In this document: piece by piece, positions 37,601 through 62,600 of the stretch
Position numbering within the stretch: position 1 is the stretch's first letter
Layout: each line of letters starts with the position of its first letter
Assembly (NCBI GenBank): GCA_020086605.1
Contig: JACBWW010000089.1
Span: forward strand, 838,547 to 902,546
Direction of reading: 5' to 3'
Source of the DNA: Lanius collurio
Taxonomy: Eukaryota; Chordata; Aves; Passeriformes; Laniidae
Length of the DNA: 64,000 nt
The notes under the pieces: model-generated
Told to the model about the DNA's origin: nothing
Seen by the model: the letters and a program-made list of their open reading frames with translations, nothing else
Database searches by the model: none
Made by a program: the position numbers and the translations under genes

Positions 37601-40600
37601 TGCAGGGCAGCCACACATAGCTTTGAATGCCCAAATCCTGCCCTGTGCCACTCCCTTCTAAAACCCACCTCCCAAAATTCTGCAGGAATAAACTGCCTCC
37701 CAAAATCCTGCAGGAACAACCCCCTCCCTGCCAGGGACAGGCAACACAGAGTGCTGGCAGCAGCACCGAGGCAGGCGAGGACTTGGACACACTACATCAG
37801 CTCACTGCAGCCAACAACATCCAACAGGATTTAAAAGCTGGAAACGCAGCCCCGTATCCAAGTTTTCCGCCAGCTCTGGCTGAATGCCAGCCCAAACCCT
37901 TTCCCTGCTTGTGTTTAAGGAGTTTAAAGGTTTTACGTGAGCCTGGCAGGGATTTGTCAGGCTCAGCCGAGTTTCACTTGGGCTTTGCTTCGTCCAGGAA
38001 CAAAGTGAAATTCAGGAACAAAAGCAAAGCTGTGGTGTTTGCCCTGGCTGGCAGCCAGCACAGAGAGCAGTCCTCACTTCCCAACCAGGGATGGGAATCG
38101 CTTCTTTCCCTGCTCTCAAACCACATCCAGCTCAGACCTGGGCAATTGCTGGGTGCTGGTGTTACCTTTCTGCTGGCAGTGGTGGTGATGGCCAGGCCAT
38201 TGGGCAGCAGCCGAGCTGTCTTGTGCTTCTTTATCAGCTGTACAGACACCACCGGGATCACAACCTGCGGGGCAGGAACACGGGGATGGACACGGCACAC
38301 GGCCTCATCCAGCCAGCCTCCCTAAGACCCACCAGGACAGGCCCCCCTGCAAGCCCGAGGAGGGTGAAAAATAAGGCAGGATGTTATTTTTGGCAGGGTT
38401 GTTGCTGAAACCTCGAGCCTCCTTCAGGTATTTGTTTAAAGCATCACATATAAATAATTCAGTCCTTCAGCCCAGTTTTAAAGGAAGTCGTCTCTCCCCA
38501 AGATCCCCGTCAGCCATAAGACTAATGGGGAAACATCAGATTGTAAATCAAGAAGAAAAGCCAAGAGAGATTCAAATCTTGCCCCCTCTAAAACCTTTGA
38601 TCTTCCTTCAAGTGCTGTTGTGGCTGGAAGGAGGTTTTGCATCAGGGAATTTTAAACCAAACCAATATTTGGTTTCCCCAGGCCAATACGACAGGTCATC
38701 AGAGGGGGTGGCGTGGCCGTGCTCCCCTTCCCACTGGAGGCTCCTGTTGGGGGTTTTAGTGGTATTTGGGTACAGGAGGGAATAAGCTGCGGTTACAAGC
38801 CCTGAGGGACCAGGGTGAGCTGGTGCCCACATTACCTTAATGTCCTTCCCAAAAAGGTTTGCGTAGAAGCAGAGCCAGTTGGGGGAGATGTAAAGCCTTC
38901 CCTGGATGAGGATGTCTCTCTGGAGCGCGCAGGAGCAAACTGCAAGGCAGAGAGAGAGCCATGGCAATCCCTGTGCCGGATCCTGCCACCTCCCTGCCCA
39001 CCCCTCACCCTGCCACCCACCTTTCAGCACGCTCTCCTCCGTCGGGATGTCCTTGAACAGTTTGTGGTACTGGGAGTTGTACTTGCTAGCGGCCTGAAAG
39101 CAAAGCAGAGCAAAGTTATCCGGTGACCTTTCCAATAAGGAGACCCAAAAATCCCTCTGCTGCAAGAAAGCCTCCCTCTGCCCGCACCCGGGACCGGCGC
39201 AGGGGGGTCCCACCGGGCTGGGGATGGGAGCCCCGACGGATTAGAGGAAGGTTGGATGATCCAGCACCCGGCGCAGCCTGTGCCATTCTCCCAGATGAAC
39301 ATTTCCCTTGTTATCTACGGAGGCTGCCGAGCCTCGGCGAGGAGCCGGTTTTCTGCCGGGCTCATCCGCAGGCAGTTTATTTTGCCCAGCGGTTTCTCTC
39401 CTCCTCCTCCTCCTCTTCCCTTATCCGGGACACGGTGACAACACTTGCTTTGCGCCCATCGCGCCGCGCCATCCAGCTATTTATATTCCCGGCGCCGCTT
39501 CAAAGCCTGCCGGCAGCCGCGGCGGGAGGCTCGGCGGGTTGGCCCTGAAACGCTCCTGTGGCGAAGGCAAAGCTCCGAAGCACTTCAATGGCTTCCATAA
39601 ATCCGCTCAACTGGTCCTGTAAGGCAGCTTCGTGCCCCCTGCCCTCGGGATGCTCCCCAGGGATACAGCTGTCTCGCAGTGGTGACAGCCGCCCCCCGAA
39701 TTCCAAGGGAGGAGCTGCTTTGCCGGGATGCAGAGAAGGCTGGCACAGCAAGACTGGTTTGTGGCAGCCGTGCAGGCAGAGCCCTCCTGCCCACGGGGAC
39801 AAGGTCACCTTTGCTCTGCGCACCTTGTCACCGGGCCCTAAGAGGATCAAGGCTCAGCAGCACCTGGAGTTGGCTCAGACACCTCCCGGAGGGACGTGGG
39901 GATGGGAGAGGCGCCAGTGGGAGCATTCCAGGAGAACACGAAGGGCAATTCCACCAAGAAACACCCCTGGTCCCAGCACAAATCCACTGCTGACCCTGTC
40001 ACCCTCCCAGACGCCTCTGAGGAACTGGAAAAATGTTTTTCTCCTCCATTTTCTTCATGGGGAAAGGCAAAATGCTACTTCCTGTCACTCTTTCCCCTTC
40101 CAGAGCATCTCTTGTCTGTAGATGGACCAAAAACATCTAGTTGGGGCATGATCTGAACAACCAAAAAGGTTCAAATGGAGAGAAATTTAACTGCTCTCAG
40201 TCAACATTTCCACTTTCTCCTTTGCTCTGGATGGAAAATCCTGGAAGTGTTTGCAAGGCAGAGCACAGGTCACACAAAACCATCACCGGGTCCCCTGAAA
40301 TTAAATGCAGGAGGCTCTGCCCCACACCAGGAGCCGCCTCTGGCTCCCTCAGCCCACACCTGAGACCCCAGGTGGGCTCCTCCTGGGGCAACAGGCTACA
40401 ACACACCAGCCTGGTCATTCCCAAAGCCAAAGGCTTACCACTTCCCGGTGGCATTTCTTGATGTCCTCATCCTTGAGGGCTTCGTTCAGGCGGAGGCTGG
40501 AAGGGAAAATGATAATCACCAGGTAAGCAAAGAGCCACAGGTCTCACACCAGCTCCCTAAAACACGTGTGCTGCAATATGAGACATGGAAAAATGTAAAG

Positions 40601-41301
40601 AACCAAAGGGAGACCTCAGGAAGCCACATTTTGGGTGTCTTCACAATTTATCGTGACGTCAGGCATTGCTGAGATCAGTACTGGCTGTTGAGGGCTGATC
40701 TCTGATGGGAGCCCGTGGGGGCACCAGGACCAGGGTACCCCACACACATCCCAGTTCCTGGGGAAGGAGCCCGGAGCTGACCCGGCAGCAGCTTGGGACA
40801 GGTTAGGAGCTGGAAATGTGCAGCTTTGGCTGGGGCAAGGATTCCTGAGGGAAAGCAGACACAGGAATTTGGGAATGTGCCTGAGCAGGAGGGTGGACTC
40901 AGCTTTGGCCATGCACAGGGACATCCATCCCACGGACAAATGAAGTGACAAACCATGAAGAAAGCAATATCCTCCCAACAACCTCAGCAGTGGGAATACT
41001 GTCCCCTTCCCAAACCACTCTCACTTCCCTATTTTTATACCCACAATATTTCAGGGAGAAAACAAAGTTGGGCCCTCCCTCTGCCCTGCCCCAGTTGGCA
41101 GGCAGTATTCGGGGCTCAAAGGCAGCAGGAATGCCACAGGAGGAAGGAAAAGAGAGAACACTCAACAGCAGACAGACCTGGGGATGCTGCTCCTCACCTG
41201 CCATCAAGGGAATCCAAACTCTTCTGCTTGTGGGACACCTCCAGCTTCTCACGGCCGTGCCTGGGCTCGGGGCTCTTCAGGGGAGCTGCCTTCTCGTGCA
41301 T
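34530..41301 (-). CDS. GRAMD2A: GRAMD2A, GRAM-domain ER-plasma membrane contact protein (10 resolved coding exons)
   Basis: Exons on the minus strand join as 41,301-41,198, 40,496-40,439, 39,093-39,021, 38,939-38,836, 38,264-38,166, 37,269-37,198, 36,364-36,302, 35,259-35,103, 34,833-34,734 and 34,641-34,530. All have GT-AG junctions. Together they give 942 nt, which is 313 codons plus stop. Residues about 59-170 form the GRAM domain (YNSQYHKLFKDIPTEE, LYISPNWLCFYANLFGKDIK, VIPVVSVQLIKKHKTARLLP, YIFVSLISRDSVYDVLRRVC). An acidic stretch (TEEELEVEQ) and one C-terminal transmembrane helix (IFIVLICLLVVSSSYLAF) follow. There is no StART-like domain, unlike the GRAMD1 sterol transporters. GRAMD2A is known to bind PI(4,5)P2 and mark ER-plasma membrane contacts that recruit STIM1. 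The chosen Met (MHEKAAPLK) has weak context (C at -3) and sits 10 bp inside an exon with a strong acceptor, so an upstream exon probably supplies the true N terminus. The human protein is some 40 residues longer. Confidence 0.93.
34734..34833 (-). CDS. GRAMD2A: GRAMD2A exon: acidic linker and start of membrane helix
   Basis: 100 bp between acceptor gcttttcag and donor GTAAGT. Encodes AINTEEELEVEQSCVAELRP and then YQLLKIFIVL, entering the transmembrane helix. Confidence 0.93.
35103..35259 (-). CDS. GRAMD2A: GRAMD2A exon: Ser-rich linker
   Basis: 157 bp, acceptor tgttcctacag, donor TTTCGG|GTAAGG. Encodes EVIVPEGKWRKVSPTSLSLS onwards. The WRKV...SLSLPD segment matches the mammalian linker as I remember it. 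Probably a disordered, phosphorylatable region between the GRAM domain and the membrane anchor. Confidence 0.92.
36302..36364 (-). CDS. GRAMD2A: GRAMD2A 63-bp exon after the GRAM domain
   Basis: Acceptor ccccgttccag, donor CACTG|GTGAGG. Phase 0 at both ends, so it could be skipped without a frameshift. Encodes VSSKKSLSLKELSEEPDSVS and one further Leu. Confidence 0.9.
37198..37269 (-). CDS. GRAMD2A: GRAMD2A exon: end of GRAM domain
   Basis: 72 bp, phase 0 at both ends, acceptor tttctcttgcag, donor CAG|GTACCC. Encodes YIFVSLISRDSVYDVLRRVC and THLQ, the C-terminal helix of the PH-like GRAM fold. Confidence 0.95.
38166..38264 (-). CDS. GRAMD2A: GRAMD2A exon: GRAM core strands
   Basis: 99 bp, phase 0. 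Encodes VVIPVVSVQLIKKHKTARLL and PNGLAITTTASRK. The basic KKHKTAR segment is a candidate phosphoinositide-contact surface (inference). Confidence 0.95.
38836..38939 (-). CDS. GRAMD2A: GRAMD2A exon: GRAM core with LYISPNWLCFYANLFGK
   Basis: 104 bp, acceptor gccttgcag, donor ATTAAG|GTAATG. Encodes CSCALQRDILIQGRLYISPN then WLCFYANLFGKDIK, the most conserved signature of GRAMD1/GRAMD2 GRAM domains. Confidence 0.96.
39021..39093 (-). CDS. GRAMD2A: GRAMD2A exon: start of GRAM domain
   Basis: 73 bp, acceptor tttgctttcag, donor GAAAG|GTGGGT. Encodes AASKYNSQYHKLFKDIPTEE then SVLK; YHKLFKDIP is a hallmark of the GRAMD family. Confidence 0.95.
40439..40496 (-). CDS. GRAMD2A: GRAMD2A 58-bp exon upstream of the GRAM domain
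   Basis: Acceptor catttcccttccag, donor GTG|GTAAGC. Encodes LRLNEALKDEDIKKCHREV. It completes a split AG|C codon from the previous exon and ends exactly on a codon boundary, so the join is internally consistent. Confidence 0.85.
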
Positions 41302-41311
41302 CGGTGTGGCA
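41198..41311 (-). CDS. GRAMD2A: GRAMD2A most 5' resolved exon
   Basis: Acceptor with long pyrimidine tract (ctcttccctttccctag...gtgtctccttgcag), donor GGCAG|GTGAGG. The frame reads ATPMHEKAAPLKSPEPRHGR and then EKLEVSHKQKSLDSLDG. The strong acceptor means at least one further upstream exon exists. I take Met at 41,301 only as a provisional start. Confidence 0.8.
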
Positions 41312-43450
41312 CTGCAAGGAGACACCCGTCAGCCCCCTAGGGAAAGGGAAGAGGGGTCTGGAGCTGTAAATCTGTTCCCTTCAATCCCAGCCTGCACAGA
41401 GATGTCAGAATCTGCTGCTCAAGGACAGTGAGAATATTTCTGCTATTTCTCAAGTCACATGGAGAGAAAAAAAAAAGGCCATTTTTCTGCCAGGGACTCC
41501 CCAGTGCTCACAACAGAGCAGCCAAATTGCTGTGGCTCCCTGGGATAACACCCTCCAAAGCAGAGCCTCTCCTCCTTGAGGGCGGGAGGTTGGTATGGCA
41601 AAAACCACAGGTCTACGAAACTCCCTGGGGGGATGGATTTCAGCCAGGGCCTGCTCCTCTTGGTCCACAAAACACCATCTTCCCGGGGCAGAGCCACAGC
41701 CAGGCATGTTAGAGCCAGTTATTTACCGTTGGGAATGTTATCAGAGGTGCTTATCAGCCACGGCAGGCAAAGCAAACACGGGCCCAGCGCTGCGGGCAGG
41801 TTATCACCTGGCAGGCCACAAAGGTGACACTTCCACCCTCGGCAAACCACCACCGGAGATTGCTGCAGCACCGGCAGCCAAGCAGAGCACGATCCCAGGG
41901 GACCTGCAGCACGGCAGAGCCAGCAAACAGTCACAGACCCACGGAGAGGAAATTATTCCAGGGAAAGCACTCGGCTCACCAGGCAGGGGGTGATGCCGGA
42001 GCAGGTGGGACGCCGGCAGGACAGGATGAGCGCCAGCAGGCGGGACGAGCACGGAGCTGGAGCGCATCCCGGTGCCCGCGGGGACGGTGCCGCGGCAGAG
42101 CCCAGGCGGAGGAGCCGTACCAAACTTCCTGTGCTCAGAGAGCAGCTCCTTCGCCCCCTGTACTTCCCTAGACACATCCTGCTCCTGCTCCGGGGGGCTC
42201 ATCAGAAGGAAAACCCATGGAAATAATCCCCTCTGACTCGGAGAGAGCCAGGATAGGGGTGCTGGATTCCAACAGCTGTGCCCAAGTGGGCTGGGGGCTC
42301 CCACAGCCTCAGGGCCCTGACCAAAACGCTGTCCGGAGGCGATGGAGCTGAATCCCGGCTGCAGGCACAGGGAATGCCCCCACAACAGGCAACACATACA
42401 AGGGGGTGCAGGAGAACCAAACAGAAGTCACTGGTGCCATGTGCTTGGAAATAGGCTGGGAAATAGCTCCTGGATCCCCACAGCCAGAGTTAGCAAAGAG
42501 CAGCCTGCACAGCCCTGGAGTCCGAGCCCTGCAGGGATGGGATGGACACGCCAGGATTGTGGGTTTTTAGGAGCTCAGGTCAAAGGATGTGTCAGGAAGG
42601 GAAAGGAGACCTTACTGACAAGAGGCACCAAAATAACATCCCTTGGCATGGCACTAAAAGGTCTCTACCCTGCCTGATTCCTCAGGTACCCTCTGCCAGG
42701 GGATGCCATGCTGCCCTGAAGCTGAAACTCCTACCACGGAGGCACCAAAGCCTTCATCTGCCCTTCTCCCGTGCCGGAAAAGGGGCTCTGACCCGATTTG
42801 GAGCCTCCTTGTCCAGAGCCCAGCACGCTTTGGCTTCCCTCACGTCATCCCTTAAATCCCCAAGTGCTTGAACTGCTTAATCTGGGTGAGCCGATTTATC
42901 CCTAACCGGAGCTGACACCGAGGGGCACCACACAGGGACTGGGGAGAGGCAAAGGCATCAGAACCTCTCCGAGGTCATCAGACACACACCAATCTCCTAA
43001 AATAAGAAAAAACACAGGCTGGAGAGCACCTGGAAGTGCTGCATCCTTGTTTTTTCTCCCTCTCGTGGCCACCACCAGGGACAACTCCTGGGTAAGATGA
43101 TCCTGGACACAGTGCTGGCAGTGGGATGCTCCAGGAAGAGTCAGGGGGCTGTGAGGAGCATCCTCAGCCCCAGCAGGGACATCACAGGACCTGCTTTGTC
43201 TCCTCTGTCCAGATCTTGCTCCATCCTGGCTCCCACATGCATCAGGGATACACATGCAGGGTTTGGGAGCACAGGATAAGCTTGGGCTTCAGGCACAGGG
43301 AGGTTTCCCTTCCAAGAGGTGCTTCCAGTGACAGCACAGCCAGGAAAACACTTTCTAGCAGCTCATACTGTCACACTCCTCAAGGAATTTGTTCAGTGGG
43401 AAGCTGCTCCTGAGATAAACTCACCATCCCAAGTGTCCCCAAATACAAGT
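41312..43450 (-). other. Presumed GRAMD2A 5' intron; first exon not located
   Basis: GC-rich DNA with many chance frames. A minus-strand donor-like site (CTG|GTGAGC, GT at 41,979-41,978) sits in a CpG-rich patch at 41,980-42,110, but no ATG frame joins it in the phase needed by the exon at 41,311. A hidden first exon in the assembly gap or farther upstream is equally possible. Confidence 0.35.
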
Positions 43451-43709
43451 NNNNNNNNNNNNNNNNNNNNNNNNNNNNNNNNNNNNNNNNNNNNNNNNNN
43501 NNNNNNNNNNNNNNNNNNNNNNNNNNNNNNNNNNNNNNNNNNNNNNNNNNNNNNNNNNNNNNNNNNNNNNNNNNNNNNNNNNNNNNNNNNNNNNNNNNNN
43601 NNNNNNNNNNNNNNNNNNNNNNNNNNNNNNNNNNNNNNNNNNNNNNNNNNNNNNNNNNNNNNNNNNNNNNNNNNNNNNNNNNNNNNNNNNNNNNNNNNNN
43701 NNNNNNNNN
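43451..43709. other. Assembly gap (259 Ns)
   Basis: A run of N bounded on the right by a G-rich stretch (ggggggg...gggggtgggg), the kind of sequence that breaks assemblies. It lies between the PKM 3' end and the most 5' resolved GRAMD2A exon, so it could hide part of the GRAMD2A promoter or first exon. The true gap size is unknown. Confidence 1.
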
Positions 43710-44040
43710 GGGGGGGCTCTGGGGGTGGGGCTCCACAGCGCTGAGGGAGCCAAGGGAAGGAGCCCCCCCAACCCTTAGCAAACTCCTCCACCATCACCCC
43801 CTGAACCTGCAGCACATCCTCCCAAGCCCTGCAGACCCGCACAGCAGGCCTGCACAGCAGACCCACCCCTGCAGATCCTGTAACAGCCCAAGCCCTACAG
43901 CCTCCTGCACCAGAACCCACGCCAAACCCTAAGCACTTCCCAACCCTTGCAGACCTCCCCAGCGGCTGTAGCCCCTTCTCCACCAGACCTCCCCCTGGCC
44001 CTGCAGACCCCTCACCACCCCCAAGGAGCAGCTCAGCCCG
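43710..44040. repeat. C-rich degenerate tandem repeat (CCCTGCAGACC-like) next to the gap
   Basis: The plus strand repeats CCCTGCAGACC-like words (for example near 43,829, 43,871, 43,948 and 44,001) in a nearly purine-free, C-rich context after a G-rich edge. The array probably continues into the gap. Confidence 0.5.
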
Positions 44041-44723
44041 GCAGGTGCTTCAGCTTCTCTTTATTGATGGACAGTTGTGCTCTCCCACCCCAGGGCCCAT
44101 TGGAGTGCTGGGTGAGGGGGAGGCTCTGGGGCGGTGGGGGGACGTGACTAACACAGGAGACAACGCTGCGAGGGGAGCACAGGAACCTCTTCACATGGAG
44201 CCAACACCCTTCTCCTGCCCCCATCCCAGAAACAGCCAGCTGAGAAAGGCTGGATTTGCCTTGGATTGGGTCTGGGGAGGCGTGTGGCCATACAGGAGGG
44301 AGGAGTAGCAGCTTGCCTCGAGTGAGAAGGGGTCCAGCAGAACCGTTAACTACACACTGCCTCTCCCCTTCCCCAAAACCCCACACCAGGGCCAGGGAAA
44401 GGGACATTTCACACCCTGAGGACAGTCACCAGGGAAGAGGAGTCCCAGCAGCACACAGGAACCTCCTACACCGACTCCAACACACATCAAGGCAGGACTT
44501 TTAACTACAGGGAGAAGTTTTTTAAAAAACTAAACACTTCAAGTATATTTTTTTTAGTGATTTAAGGTCTCTTGCCCCTGCTGCTGCTGCACTGGGTGGT
44601 GTTTAGCAACCTACATCCACTCTAGGGACAAGGACAACAGCGCAAGCGATGGCTGGTCTAATGCAAGGGGAGAGGGGGCAGTGGGAGGGGAGTGGGGCAG
44701 TGGGAGGAAGGCCCAGAGGGCGC
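44041..44723 (-). other. PKM: PKM 3' UTR
   Basis: Extends from just after the TGA at 44,724-44,726 to the poly(A) site. Roughly 680 bp, similar in scale to the mammalian PKM 3' UTR. Contains a short A-rich/T-rich segment near 44,520-44,562 but no recognised structured RNA. Confidence 0.75.
44060..44065 (-). terminator. PKM: PKM poly(A) signal
   Basis: The minus strand reads AATAAA followed by agagaagctgaagcacctgc and then a G/T-rich element (ttgggggtggtgaggggtc) near 44,006-44,025. Good spacing for cleavage at about 44,040. Confidence 0.75.
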
Positions 44724-58188
<13,465 letters not shown>

Positions 58189-59613
58189 GGTCACTCGATT
58201 CCTGTGTCTGGAAGGGAAGAAAGCGGTGCCAGGTTTGGGAATCACCCACCCCAACTTGCCCATCAAGCAGAGACACCAACACACCCACGTGATGAATATG
58301 GAGGTAACAAGAAAGCTGCTACTGGATCAAACTATCTTTATGTTCCTACTCGAGAGTCTTAACAGGCAAGACATTTCTATTTCCATGTCATCCCCCACGT
58401 GGACCGCCCAAAGCTCACCTGCCTTCTATGCAGATGTTCCCTTCATAGCTTCTCTTCATTGCCAGTCTTCCCTTGGAGCTACACAACGCAACAAAATTCA
58501 AGCACTTGAGTGCGCAGGCAGAGGTTCTGCCTCCTCCCTCCCAGCTCTCCAGTCATTTCTCCTACAGGCCTCAACTGCACTTCCCATCCCACTTGGGACC
58601 GGGGCAGCTCGGTGCTGGCGTGACTGCGGCACGCCCGGACACAGGCAACCTTCTGCCCAGGAGCACCTAATCACAGCAAAGTCCGCCTAAGCCTAAACCC
58701 CATCCTTTAAGCCTGGACAAGAAAGCAGACTTGAGTTGATTAAACACAACACCTTGGCAGAGAACACATAAAAGACTGAAGATTTAATACACTCTCTGAC
58801 AGAAGATGCTGTGGGTCTCCCCCCACCCTCTGTACTCTCCTTCACCCACTGCAGCAGAAATCTATCACAAGGTTGTATTTTTCAATATTTGAATTAAAAA
58901 ACCTCTCTGAACTCAGGTTGTTTGCCTCCTCCCGACTAGAGAGTCCCCACAACAGCAGGACTGGCCTGTAATCCCAAGAGGAAGCTGAAGCTTAACAGTC
59001 CACAGGGATGGGAGGACATTCATTTCACAGCAGTGCTGGTGCCCCAGGCATTTCTAATTGCAATAATTTTGTTCTCAAGTAGCAGTGGCAGCTAAAAGCT
59101 GTTTGTCTCTTGGACCTGCCCAGGCTAGAATCCCAGCATTACAAAAGCCTCCGGTAAAAGAGTGATGCAAGGTGGTGGCTATGGGCATGGGCAGAGCACT
59201 CATTTTGCCTTTAAAGATTGGTTTGACTTTCAATTCCATGCCCTGGGCACAAAGGGCAACATTCAGAGCAGGCATGAGCTGCCTTTATCTCCATGATGTG
59301 CTTATAGAAGAAACATGAGCTGGGGCTCAGCTAAAAGCCAGGACAGAGCAGGAACAGAGCAAGGCTTTTGTTCTGCCCACCCCAGGCAGACAAAGCCCAC
59401 CAATACACCACGGAATGGTGTGAGGGGCACACACCAGCCAGCTCAGCACATCCAGCTTTGACACAGAGGCACCAATAAATCCAAAAACGCTGCCAGAGCT
59501 GGCAGGACTGAATCCAGTGAAGGGCGGGCCGTGTCCTGCCAGCCTGCCCAGTGCCATCCCAGTGCCGCAGCGGCCCTGGGCCGATGCTCCTCCCCTGCTC
59601 CACAGCCCTTCCT

Positions 59614-59623
59614 CACGTACGTG
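59614..59623. promoter_or_regulatory. CACGTACGTG palindrome in PKM intron 1 (candidate hypoxia-response element)
   Basis: Two ACGTG cores face each other in a 10-base palindrome. Mammalian PKM is a HIF-1 target through an intron-1 element with an ACGTG core; equivalence here is inferred. Confidence 0.4.
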
Positions 59624-62600
59624 CAGATCCTCTCGCAGGCAGCCCTGACTCACCCTCACTGCGCTGCCATGCGCCACAGAGCAGCCAGGCCAGCAAAAAC
59701 CATAATTTGACCTGGCAAAGCCTCTTTTCCCTCAGCCCTGCCAGAAGCTGCTGATTCACCGGAGTCACTACAAGAAGGTCTGCCCACATAAAAAGCCCAA
59801 CAGAGTCTCATTATTATAGGAAAACCCTCTGGTCAGTCCTAAAACATTGTGTTTCAGCCCTCTAACACTTGCTGCTGCACTCTCCGACACCTGCAGAGCA
59901 GCGACAGCTTCCTTAGATGCCAAAAAAAACATGCCTTTGCTGGGAAAACACCTCCACGCACAGGGAATCAGGTTTGCACAGCTTCTAGGAACAAGAGGGA
60001 TACGGAACAACGGTATCCCAACACGGAAACTGCAGCCAGAGCATGACTTGGAAGCTTGTAAAAAATAGTCAGGTGAATTTCTCCCTGCCTCATGGAAATC
60101 CCCCACCCACTCAAGTCATTTGCAAATATAATTTTAACACCCTTGAAGTCTTTATAGAGAAAGGAAAAGTTCACTTCCCAGCCAGAATCCCCTTCACAAG
60201 ATTTTCCAGCAGTTCAGAGGGCTCAGAAAAATTAACCGCAGACACAGTGACCTTGTCCAGGGGCGAGAGCAGAAACGCAGGACCCAGAAAGTATCCCAAA
60301 CACCCATCTGTCCACAGCACCGTGCCCACGACCACCAAGAGTCAGTCACTCTTTAATACTCCCTCCTGCCTTCCATCACCATGCATTTACAAGGCATCGA
60401 CTGAATTCTACTGGAATGACCAGTCTCATATTTATAACAGGAATGTCTGGCATTTCCCACTACTCTGCTTTTTTTAAAATCAAACAGAGGAGCAAGGACT
60501 TCAAGGACACCAGAAAACACAGAGCACTCAGTCTGGGCAGAGTGAGGATGGGAGGGTGAGCAATACCCTACAGTGCCTGAATGTTTCCAGCACCGAATAA
60601 ACCTGAATTCATTCCTCAAGGAATAACGATTAAGTTACCAAATTTATTACTTGGCCTGCCCATGCTTCAGGCAGGGTGTCCCATTGATGTCTGATATCTC
60701 CCCACCTCCTGAATGTTTCAGACTGAGCCAGCTGAGGTCAGGACTGGTTTTACTGCAGCCAGGTGACTAACTCCTGCCAGCTCATCCCATGGGTCAGATG
60801 AGAGAAAGCTTAAAATCACACTTTCTCCAGATATGCTCCTTGGGGATGGAGAAAGGAGAGGGAGCAGCAATCCCCACCCAGGGCCAAGTCTTTGCTGTTA
60901 TCAGTGACAAAGGGAAGAGGAAACTGCAGCAGGGACTGTCCCCAAGCCACGGTGGCAGAGCTGTGTCACTGCCTGCAGGAATTCCAGCTAGGAGGCTCCC
61001 AGGGGGTGATGATTCGGGATTTACTGGTCAGCCTCTCTTACACAACCTCATGGACACTGCAGAACAAGGCTGCTCATGCCCAGTGTCCCTGCCCAGAGGC
61101 AGAAATGGTTTGAGTTAGTGCTCACGGCAGGGTTATGAAACCAGGCAGGCCTTCAGATCCCAAAAAAAAGCCTAGAAAAACATCAGCTTTGCTCAATCCA
61201 GAAGCTAAAGGCACTCAACAATACAGAAATGCAGCTCTGCAGGGAAGCAGGTTTTTACCCTGGCCTGGCATCCCCTCTCCCAGGGAGGCAGGACAGCACA
61301 TTCCTACCAGGCAGCTGGTGCTGGAGGTGGTGTCTCGCCGTTACGTAAGGACAAAATGGCTACCCCAAAATTCTACCCCTTTTCTGCAAGCCTGGATGAA
61401 ACCCAGAGGCCCCAACCTGCTCCCGGCTGGCTGATGCTCTCCCGGGCCCTGAGCTGAGGATCCACGGGAGGAGAGACCCACAACGGAGATGCCTCTCCAG
61501 CTTTTTGGCAATGGGGAACAGGAAGGTCAGGCTGGATGGCTCTGGCACCTTCTCCGTGTGCTGCTGGCTCAGCCGTGCCTTTGCTGAGCTGCCCTCCCCG
61601 GAAGGCTTAACTAAAAAAATAAAGAGGAGGTGACAAGCATCGGATGTTTAGTGAGAAAGCCTTATCTCGAGGGAATTTGTAGGACACACCTAACAGGCTT
61701 AACCTTGAAGAGGACAAGGAGCCTTTCGGCCTGGCAAAAAGCACCTGGCTGCCTTCAGGCAAGCTGTAAAAACCTGCTTTACACGATAAAAGGAAGCTTG
61801 GGGGTTTTCTTTTTACATTTAAGTAGGCAGAAGTGTAGACCACTGTGCTGCATCCCCCACTCCAGGACGGAGATGGCTGCATGTGGCAGCGCCCCGGTAC
61901 TGCAGCCCCATTCCCTACGTGCCATCCATCACCACCCGCTGCGGCTCCATCTTCCCCCGGGACAATAACGGCCAGGTGGGAGATAAAGGACCAGCACGTG
62001 CTCCAGCCAGCCTGGGAAACGTCTTGTTCCCATCAAATTAAATTATCAACTTGTTGGGTGGAAAGGGAATTAAGGCCGGCGACAGATCGCTCCAGCTAGC
62101 AGCAATAAATGAAGGTTTTAATAATAGCTTCAAATGGATAAAGGAGTAGGTAATCAAAAAAAGCAGGCTGCTGCAGACTCCCCGAGCTCTTTATCTAGTG
62201 AAAGCGAAGTTTCTCGGAAGGGTTTCACAGGCAGAAGTCCCCGGTTCAAGCACGTGGCTCGCAGCAGTGCTTCCTGCCTCGCACAAAACCCTTCTGCTTA
62301 ATCCGCTGATGGGCTGGAAACCCGCTGGCACCATTAACCCATCGATCTCCTTTATATTAGCCAGAATTCTGCTCTATAAACGCAATATCAGGCATGAAAT
62401 TATACTCCTCAGAGTTTTGTTGGGGTTTTTCTAATTTTTTTTTTAAATTAAGCACTCCTGATTACACAAGCCTCTGGATGTCTCTGAGTAACCAAAAACC
62501 TCTTTGTCATCGCACCTTTGAGCCAAGGCAAGTCACGATGAGCAGCAGCAGGAAAGTTAACACTTTAACATGAAAAAAACCTCCAAAAAACACTGCTTTT

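Noticed and set aside
42000..42110. Donor-like site CTG|GTGAGC at 41,979 as GRAMD2A exon 1
   Set aside because: None of the frames with an ATG reaches it in the phase required by the exon at 41,311, though a noncoding exon cannot be excluded.
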